A stretch of DNA of 64,000 nucleotides from Chinchilla lanigera (lineage: Eukaryota > Chordata > Mammalia > Rodentia > Chinchillidae). The stretch is from positions 10,045,639 through 10,109,638 of the forward strand of contig NW_004955469.1 of the NCBI RefSeq assembly GCF_000276665.1, given 5' to 3'. The position numbers and the translations under genes are program-made. Positions 57,524-64,000 of the stretch are shown here, piece by piece (positions within the stretch are counted from its first letter, which is position 1; each line of letters starts with the position of its first letter). The notes under the pieces were generated by a model. It did not search any database and was not told the origin of the DNA. It saw only the letters and a program-made list of their open reading frames with translations.

Positions 57524-57784
57524 ACTACTTTATTATTGTAGTATCTTTGATTAAGAGGAGAAATATAATTTTCTTTTAAAGGCATTTTAATTTTAAGAAT
57601 AGCCAATATTGGTGGCATTGTTTCTTGTTTATCTATTCTGAAAGATGATTTGACAATAGGTATTTAAAACCTTTAAAAGGCACATATGTATTATTCCAGG
57701 CTTTCAGTATTATTAGTATAGTTTTAACTTGGCTGGGGTGTTTTTAGATGGCAAGCATTTATTCATCATCTTTCTGTCCTTTAT

Positions 57785-58500
57785 GACCTTTTCAAAGAAA
57801 TAATCTAAATATCCAGTAATAAGGGGTTAGATAAGTATATTATGACATAGTAGCATAGCAGAATCCTGTCAGGCGCTTGAAGAGATAACTAGTGGCCTAG
57901 GAATGTATTTATAATGTAGGCATTCTGGAAGAGTTAGTATAGTTTTAAGCTTTAGTAACTTCAGAAGTATAAATGCTTCAAACTTCAAAAAACATTATTT
58001 GGCCGGGCATAGTGGTACATGCCTGTAATCCCAACCCTTGAGAGACCTGAGGCAGGAAGATCACTACTAGTTTGAGGCTGGCCTGGGCTATAAAATGAGT
58101 TCAAGGCCAGTCTGAGCTGCATAGTAAGACCCTGTCTCAAAAAGACCAAAAGCAAAACAAACAAACAAACAAAATTACTGGAATAAGTTTGTATTTAGTA
58201 TTTCACTTTGTAAAATTTGGATAAAACTTAGATAATGTATATTTATAATGTTAAATAAAAATTTTAACACAAAAGATAAGGGTGACAGTTTATTAAAGCA
58301 GACTTTTCAAGTAACATGTGTAGCTTGATTCTAGTTATATAAATAATATGCGTTGGAAATTTTAAAAAGGAAGCCTGAATCTAACCATTTATAGTAATTT
58401 TCTTTGAATATAACTTGTTTTAATTTTTCTCTTTGCTTTTCTGTATTTTTCAAGTTTTCTACAATGAACATGTACTTCTTTCTATTCTAAAAAGAATATT
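57785..58500 (+). mobile_element. L1 LINE 3' UTR interrupted by a B1
   Basis: AAATATCCAGTAATAAGGGGTTAG...CATAGTAGCATAGCAGAATCC before, and TTTTCTGTATTTTTCAAGTTTTCTACAATGAACATGTACTTC after the B1, follow an old L1 3' UTR in sense. 58180-58500 is very AT-rich. Confidence 0.7.
58001..58172 (+). mobile_element. B1 SINE with internal duplication
   Basis: GGCCGGGCATAGTGGTACATGC, GCCTGGGCTATAAAATGAG and GCCAGTCTGAGCTGCATAG as the duplicated blocks, GTCTCAAAAAGACC, then an (AAAC)n tail. Inserted in L1 sequence. Confidence 0.92.
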
Positions 58501-59029
58501 TAAATTTTTTTAAAGAATAAAGCCAATATTTTGACTTAACTCTGATGCCCAAAGTATCATAATTAGTGTATATAAAAAGCAGGGATTATTAACGCCATCT
58601 ACTAATTGCCATTAAAGTAATTAATTTAGCTACTAACACTGAAAATAAAGGACAATTAAAATATAAGAAATACTCCTCCTTAAAAATAGCTAAAAAGCTG
58701 TGCTGCATATCTTTAGGTTTGAAGATAATATCACATTTTCTTTTATTGTTAGATGTATATAAAATAAATAGCTATAAAGGAATATTAGAGGGCCCTTTCT
58801 TGTTACTCTTTTATAGTTTATCATTCTAAGAGATTAAATAAAGATCCATAAGTAGAAGTTTAGAGGAATGGAATTTAGCTTTACACGAAATGCATTTCTT
58901 GTAAATATTTATTTACAATATTCTTAAAAATATTTTAAAAATATTTTTAAGGTAAAGAAAAATCAAACAGGATAAAGGTTATACAATTTAAAGAAAAGAA
59001 CATGGTATAAAAGGATATACACTGCAAAG

Positions 59030-59345
59030 TACATTTTCTCCAGCCTCAGGTAACTAATTTTCCAGTTCCCCTTCGCAAAGGCAACCAGTTAGTTACATGT
59101 GTGGTCCTCCCATGAATGTATAAGTATATACACACTATCCTGACACTTGTATGACAGCATGTTTGCAAACTATGTAGTGGCCTACTTATTTTTTTTTAGG
59201 TTTACACATCTTGGAGATTGTTCCAGTATGTATATTCATAACGTTATTTCTTTAATCACATCCTTATTGATGAACATACAGGTTTTCTCTCAGTCTTACA
59301 CAATTAAAACACTGTGTGCCTACTCTGAAGACGACTGTCCTTACA
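59030..59345 (-). mobile_element. L1 LINE fragment, antisense
   Basis: CAAAGGCAACCAGTTAGTTACATG, AACTATGTAGTGGCCTACTTA, ACACATCTTGGAGATTG, TCCTTATTGATGAACATACAGG and CACAATTAAAACACTG follow the reverse complement of an old L1 3' region. Confidence 0.6.
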
Positions 59346-59842
59346 GTCACATCTAAACTGGTTGCAAGGTGATAATGACTTTCTCATTTCCCATCAGTAC
59401 TTGGTGTTCTTCAAAGACTTTTCCCATACAGTGCATTACCTTACTTGACTCATTTGTCTTGGAACAGCCTGGCTTCTAAAATGGATTGTTCTTCTTTGCT
59501 GGATGTAGACAAGCACTGCGTTTTTACAAGGTTACCAAGAAGAGACGTGTCCCTGAATGGTTAGGGGGCCCCATCTGACTAGCAGGTGGAACGCTGGGCG
59601 TGTTCTTTCCTGCGGGTAGGTCTTCCCAAAATAATGGCGCTTTTGTAAGCAGTTGGTTTTCTTACTAGTACTATCTGATGACATGATAACGGAGAAGAAT
59701 TTCACTGTATTTTCATTGTTTTTTATGTTTAGTGCCTTTTGCCTATTTTTAATCAAACTGTTTTGGTTGATATTTTTCTTTATCCCCTGGCTTGGGGGTA
59801 TACCCAATTTTATATTAATTAATAAATTGTATCACTTATGAT

Positions 59843-60202
59843 TGTGGGCTTGTTCCTGGGAGTATAGGATGTCCTAGAGATTCTTTCCAGGTCCTTGTTG
59901 TCCTGAAGAAAGAATTGGACAAGACAAGCAAAAAAAGTCACGAGGTTTTATATTGATTAAAGGTAGGAAAAGAAGTATGCTCCACAGAGTGGGGAGCAGG
60001 CCACTGAGAAAAGGAGAGCACAGTGGCTACAAGGTTAATGGCTACCATCTTTTGTACCCCTATTCTGATGTCAGACCTAGGTTGTCCTATGAAAAACCTG
60101 CTTGATCTTGTGTATTGAAGAATTGAAGGTAGAATTCTCTTACATATTGTTACCAAATGCAGGGCCTGGGAACTGTGTTCTGCGCATGTGTCCTGGACTT
60201 CA
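59843..60202 (-). mobile_element. Candidate solo ERV LTR, antisense
   Basis: A 360-bp block begins TGTGGGCTTGTTCC and ends CTGGACTTCA, so it has TG...CA termini, and is flanked on both sides by TGAT, a 4-bp duplication as expected for many class I ERVs. In antisense it contains CAATATAAAACC and a CAATTCTTTCTTCAGGAC region that look like an LTR polyadenylation/R-U5 zone. No viral internal sequence is present. Family not identified; a 4-bp duplication can occur by chance. Confidence 0.4.
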
Positions 60203-60380
60203 TGATTGACAGTTCATATCCACTTACCTAGCCAACTGACCAGGCCTTAATCTCCTGCCTCAGGCTGGCTCACCTCAGTTTATAAAGAGCATGGAGCATT
60301 TAGCAATTTTTAAGAGACCTTCATTGGAAGGATGTAGATTGGGACATTATTTTCTTCAAATTTAAAAATTATTTTCAACA

Positions 60381-60550
60381 GCTGGGCATGGTGGTGCATG
60401 CCTGTAATCCCAGCACTGGGGAGGCTGAGGCAGGAGGATCGTTGAGAGTTCGAGACCAGCCTGCGCTACAAAGTGAGTTCAAGGCCAGCCTGAACTGCAT
60501 AGTAAGACACTGTCTCAAAAAAGATAAATTACATACATACATACATACAT
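60381..60550 (+). mobile_element. B1 SINE with internal duplication
   Basis: GCTGGGCATGGTGGTGCATGC, CCCAGCACTGGGGAGG, GAGACCAGCCTGCGCTACAAAG and AAGGCCAGCCTGAACTGCATAG, tail ending in (ACAT)n. One of the least diverged B1 copies here. Confidence 0.93.
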
Positions 60551-60628
60551 TTCTTCTCTTTAGCTAATTTAGGAACAATAGCTATTTGATTTCTGTCTGT
60601 GTATGATTTTAAAACAAAGGAATTTCTT

Positions 60629-60740
60629 TTTTTTTTTTCTTTTTTTTTTTTTTAGGTTTTTCTCCGGTACCGGGAACCGAACTCACGACCTTGTGCTTGC
60701 CAGGCAGGCGCTTTTGCCGCTGAGCTAACTCCCCAGCCCT
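60629..60740 (-). mobile_element. Young ID SINE, antisense
   Basis: Long T tract, then AGGTTTTTCTCCGGTACCGG and GGAACCGAACTCACGACC through CTGAGCTAACTCCCCAGCCC. Perfect 16-bp target-site duplication AACAAAGGAATTTCTT at 60613-60628 and 60741-60756. About two differences over 80 bp from the copy at 34780-34886. Confidence 0.96.
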
Positions 60741-60756
60741 AACAAAGGAATTTCTT

Positions 60757-60864
60757 AACATGTTATATGCTATTTAGAGTTTTTAGTTCAGGGATATGAT
60801 TAAAGTAGAATAGAAACCTTAGGAATTCAGGAAATATAATCATACTAAGCATTACCAACCTCTT

Positions 60865-60906
<42 letters not shown>

Positions 60907-62850
60907 ATGTGCGTGCACATTGTTCAGCGTATGATCCTTAATAGAACTGAGCATCCCTTTTTTTCTGGATCTAATTGCATGATTAGATGAGTGCACATGT
61001 TTAGGGCTTTGCAGATCAGCATTTACAATAATAGCATGTTTTTCCCTCTATTTTTAATTCTTTCATATTCATTGTATTTTTGCATCAGAGGGGCAACAGC
61101 AAGTTCTCTAAATTTGGAGGATCACCTCTGAAGGGTCACAAAGCAGAGAAGACACCTGTGTTTTTCCCTCCCACTCCCACCTTTACCCCTAAGGCACCAT
61201 CCTGTTTTATCTGCTTCCCTGTTCTCCTTCTGTGGCTTCTATACAAACTCTGGCCAGAAGTCTGGGGCTGTGGGACTCTGCCCAGGCATGTCTGTTTTCC
61301 CCAGGTTTTCTGGAGCTGCCCATTCTATCAGTTTATACTTCCCTGCAAAGAAAACCTTGTCTCAGCAAGGTGTGGCTGTTTTCAGAGTACACGCCCTATG
61401 CGTGCGGCATGCGTGCATGCGTGCATAAAAGGAATCAAGTGTTCCTCTTTCAGTCTCTTGTTGAGAAAAAGAAAGCATCAACAAACTTTTCCAAATGTGC
61501 TTTCTGGGACTTGATAATTAAAATGTCTTTGAACATTTATAACCTTGTAACTTGGTGCAGGCTTTCATAATAAAATAAGTGTATAAATAGTTTAATTTAA
61601 TTTGCTGTATAAATAAGTGTTTATTTATCTTTTACCCCTTTGGTGTATAAAATTCACCAAGGTAGTTCAAGCCTTTAAGCTTTGCCAGATTTTACCTTAG
61701 GACTAGGCTGCCAGATACCCCAAATCCAAACAGCCTTGGGGGGAATTGACGAGGGAACTTTAAAAATTAGGTGCAGTACCTGGGATATGCTAGGGATCTG
61801 AGCAATGGAAAGTATATTTGTAGCCATCAAAAGCGAATGTAGTGACCCAGCACAGGTCCAGTGATCTGGCTCCCGGGTCTTTGAATGCAGCAGGAAGCAA
61901 GACTTCTGGACCCCACTGACTGTGGCTGTGGTATGTGCAGACAGACTGACTTCAGGCCAGCACGCAACATCCCAAATCTTCCCTTGCTGTTTTAGATTTT
62001 TAATTCAGTAGAGGCCTAGATGTTAGATTGATGTGACATTGTCCTTTCTATTTGATTTATCGATGCATCATTTGGCAATGTGCTGCCAAGAAATCACTGA
62101 CAGCTCTGTATTGCCATGAAAAATTTTGACAGCTTTAAACATTCTACAGTACAGGTTGGTACATGACCTTTGGATTTGCAAGCTTTGGACAGAATCCAGA
62201 AGAAAATAAATTAAAACCAGATTGAGAAATCGGATTTATAAAGTTAAAGAGAATTAGGAGAATGAAGAGATAAAGAAAGATTAATAAATTCCTTTTTTAT
62301 ACAGGTATTCAAGTGAAAAAAATTGTTGAGGGCCAAGCTCTCCTGCTTTAAGTTAGAATAGTACCTTCCAGCCATTTTGTCTGTGAAGCGCATTTCTCTA
62401 AGGCATTTAAATTTTCCCATTAGTCTGCATAAAAAATCAGAAGTTTGGTATTCTACAGGACTGTGCTCTAAGTCTTTGGAAAGGTCATTTGTTCATCCAT
62501 TAAACAAAAGGGGAAATAATAATGAATAGAAGAGACAGACACTTCTGCTGTCTTAGGGATTCCTTTCTTGCTTATGGAAGCAAACAAGAAGCACACGGAT
62601 AGAAATAAAATAGGGAAGGGCCTGGATGCACGGGAGCAGGACGAGGTTGTTTTGGATAAGATAGGGAAAAGATTCACTGATACAATGACATTTGAGCTGT
62701 AAAAGGGGCTGCAAAGCTCCAAGGAGACTCAGAAAGCACAAAGACCTAGTGTGGGTGCCTACTGGGTGTGATCTAGGATCACCAAGGATCCAGTGTGGCT
62801 GGAGCAGAGTGTTGGGGTGAGGGCGGGAGGAAGATGGGACAACAGAGGTG
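60757..62850. other. Intron, microsatellite and CpG patch only
   Basis: Has the (TG)n at 60868-60913 and an alternating CGTGCATG-like patch at 61397-61426. A 144-codon sense ORF at 61080-61514 shows no recognisable domain. No other named repeat. Confidence 0.35.
60868..60913 (+). repeat. (TG)n microsatellite
   Basis: About 17 TG units followed by variant GCGTGTATGTGCGTGCAC. Confidence 0.95.
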
Positions 62851-62859
62851 CTGATTATG

Positions 62860-63400
62860 GCCAGAACTTCTGGGCCTCTCTTTTACTCTGAGAGCTGGGG
62901 GAGTCATTAGAATGCCTTAAATAGGGGAATCCTGAGAACCAACTTACATTTAACAGGAGTACTCTGACTGCAGTCTTGAGAACAGATGGGAGGGGCCAGG
63001 TAGAAGCCAGGAGACCATGTGATGAGGCTCCTGCAAGAATCCTGATGAGAGATAATAGTAGCTTTGAGCAGGGCAGTGGCACTAAAATGTCTATCAGCAG
63101 ATTTCTAGGTATTGAAACAGTTAGTGATTGGCGAGTAGATTGTGTGTACAATAGAATTAAGATGTTATGAGGGTTTTTGTTTAGTTGGTTTTCATTGGTT
63201 CAAGTACAAGAATGGAGTTGCCCTTTACTGAAATTAAAAACCATGGGAAAAGCATGTTTGGTGATATAGTTGGGTTTGAATGTGTTAAGTTTTAGATGTC
63301 TATTAGACTTCCAAGTAGATGCTTAACATAGGCAACTGGATATGTGAATTATCACTTAGGAAAGAGATCTGGCTAGGTGAAGCATAGTTGGGAGTTATTG
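62860..63400 (-). mobile_element. L2 LINE ORF2/3' fragment, antisense
   Basis: CAGGAGTACTCTGACTGCAGTC, GGGCCAGGTAGAAGCCAGGAGACC, CAGGGCAGTGGCACTAAAATG, CTTTACTGAAATTAAAAACC, AATGTGTTAAGTTTTAGATGTCTATTAGACTTCCAAGTAGATG and GGCAACTGGATATGTGA match L2 in reverse complement over 500 bp. Frame is not open. Confidence 0.78.
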
Positions 63401-63536
63401 ATAGATAGATGTCATTTAAAGTTATGAAACTAGATGAGCTCATGTAGCAAGCAAGTATAGATGGAGAAGAGAAGATAGAGTCAGAGTTGTGTAGCTCCAA
63501 CATTAGTCATCCCAAAGCAAAGGTCAGTACAAGTCA

Positions 63537-63691
63537 CAGGTCAGCAAACTTTTCTGTATGCCACCCTACTCTGCTGGTGTGATGCAGAGGAAACATAGAC
63601 AAGGTGTAAACTAATAAATATGGCTAGTCCAGTAAAGCTGTACAAAAACAGGCAGCAGGTTGGCCTGAGGACTACAGTTTGTTGACCTTTG
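63537..63691 (+). mobile_element. Charlie/MER3-like hAT relic
   Basis: CAGGTCAGCAAACTTTTCTGTATG at the left and CAAAAACAGGCAGCAGGTTGGCC...CTACAGTTTGTTGACCTTTG at the right form inverted termini (AGGTCAGCAAAC vs AGGTCAACAAAC). Block order resembles old non-autonomous Charlie elements. An 8-bp duplication is not preserved. Confidence 0.65.
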
Positions 63692-64000
63692 GTGCATTCC
63701 AGCATTTGTCTTTATTCCAAGGTTTCTCCTCCTGCCTTCTTAGACTGTAGGACTTCTTTCATTCCAGGCGTCCCTTTTGTTTATATATCCATAGTGTGTA
63801 ATAGAGCCAGGCTGAAATGTTAAACCTTACTGTCAAATTTTTCTACCCTGGTCTAGCAGAAACATTCTAAACTTCAACATTTAAGTTCTATGGCATTTTA
63901 TTTTTTAAATTCATTTATATGAGGGAAATTACTGTACAAGTGAAAGTATGTAATCAGCAGAAGTTAAAAAGAGACAAATTTGCATCCAGAGAGACTTAAT

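Larger units (their letters stand above)
19162..64000 (+). other. BABAM2: BABAM2 downstream intron (5' part)
   Basis: Non-coding sequence following the exon. It is at least 44.8 kb and runs off the right edge. I looked for the next coding segment (expected to complete His and continue with Ala-Leu-Gly-Gly) and did not see it. The stretch is AT-rich, full of SINE, LINE, LTR and DNA-transposon relics, and has no credible nested gene. Confidence 0.8.

Noticed and set aside
61080..61514. 144-codon sense ORF
   Set aside because: Low-complexity hydrophobic/proline mix without recognisable family, overlapped by another frame at 61232-61570; no evidence of a gene.

Overview
The window is mammalian nuclear DNA, almost all of it intron. 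Its SINEs point to a rodent. There are B1 elements (7SL-derived, several with the internal duplication of about 29 bp typical of rodent B1), ID elements (tRNA-derived, ending in a block close to GGGGCTGGGGATTTAGCTCAG) and fused B1-dID elements. I infer a non-murid rodent, perhaps beaver/kangaroo-rat-like (Castorimorpha) or squirrel-like. This rests on remembered SINE structure, not on a database comparison.

One coding exon is clear: 19052-19161 on the + strand. It is 110 nt, phase 0 at its start and phase 2 at its end, with a good splice acceptor and a consensus donor. Its 36 complete codons match the middle of BABAM2 (BRE/BRCC45), the scaffold subunit of the BRCA1-A and BRISC deubiquitinase complexes, at about residues 191-226 of the human protein. 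Everything else is intron: at least 19.05 kb upstream and at least 44.8 kb downstream. Introns this long fit the very large size known for this gene. I saw no second exon, CpG-island promoter, RNA gene or intact transposon ORF.

Layout: 1-8.2 kb holds ID, B1 and B1-dID SINEs, L2 fragments and one MaLR-type LTR. 8.9-9.8 kb is an antisense L1. 13.6 kb is the first of three related small hAT elements. 16.5-17.4 kb is an L1 3' end interrupted by an ID element containing a 100-N assembly gap. 19.05 kb is the exon. 20.3-22.9 kb has a MIR, a B1-dID, a terminal-inverted-repeat MITE, a 60-bp tandem duplication and an internally deleted Tigger. 28-29.2 kb is L2. 31.2-32.5 kb is a (TC)n tract next to compound L1 pieces. 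34.8-35.9 kb is an antisense L1 interrupted by a young ID. 37-44.6 kb has MER20-, MIR- and MER5-like relics and nested SINEs. 48.4-51.3 kb has L2, two more hAT copies and a MIR. 53.7-60.8 kb is dense in L2, MLT1 LTR, L1, B1, ID and a possible solo ERV LTR. 62.9-63.7 kb is L2 and a Charlie-like hAT relic.

No novel gene system is supported. The most useful second-look items are the three hAT copies with 8-bp target-site duplications, two similar 80-bp segments 2 kb apart, a tail-only retroinsertion, a candidate solo LTR and a CpG-rich edge at position 1-50. Repeat family names come from memory of consensus features and should be confirmed with RepeatMasker/Dfam.
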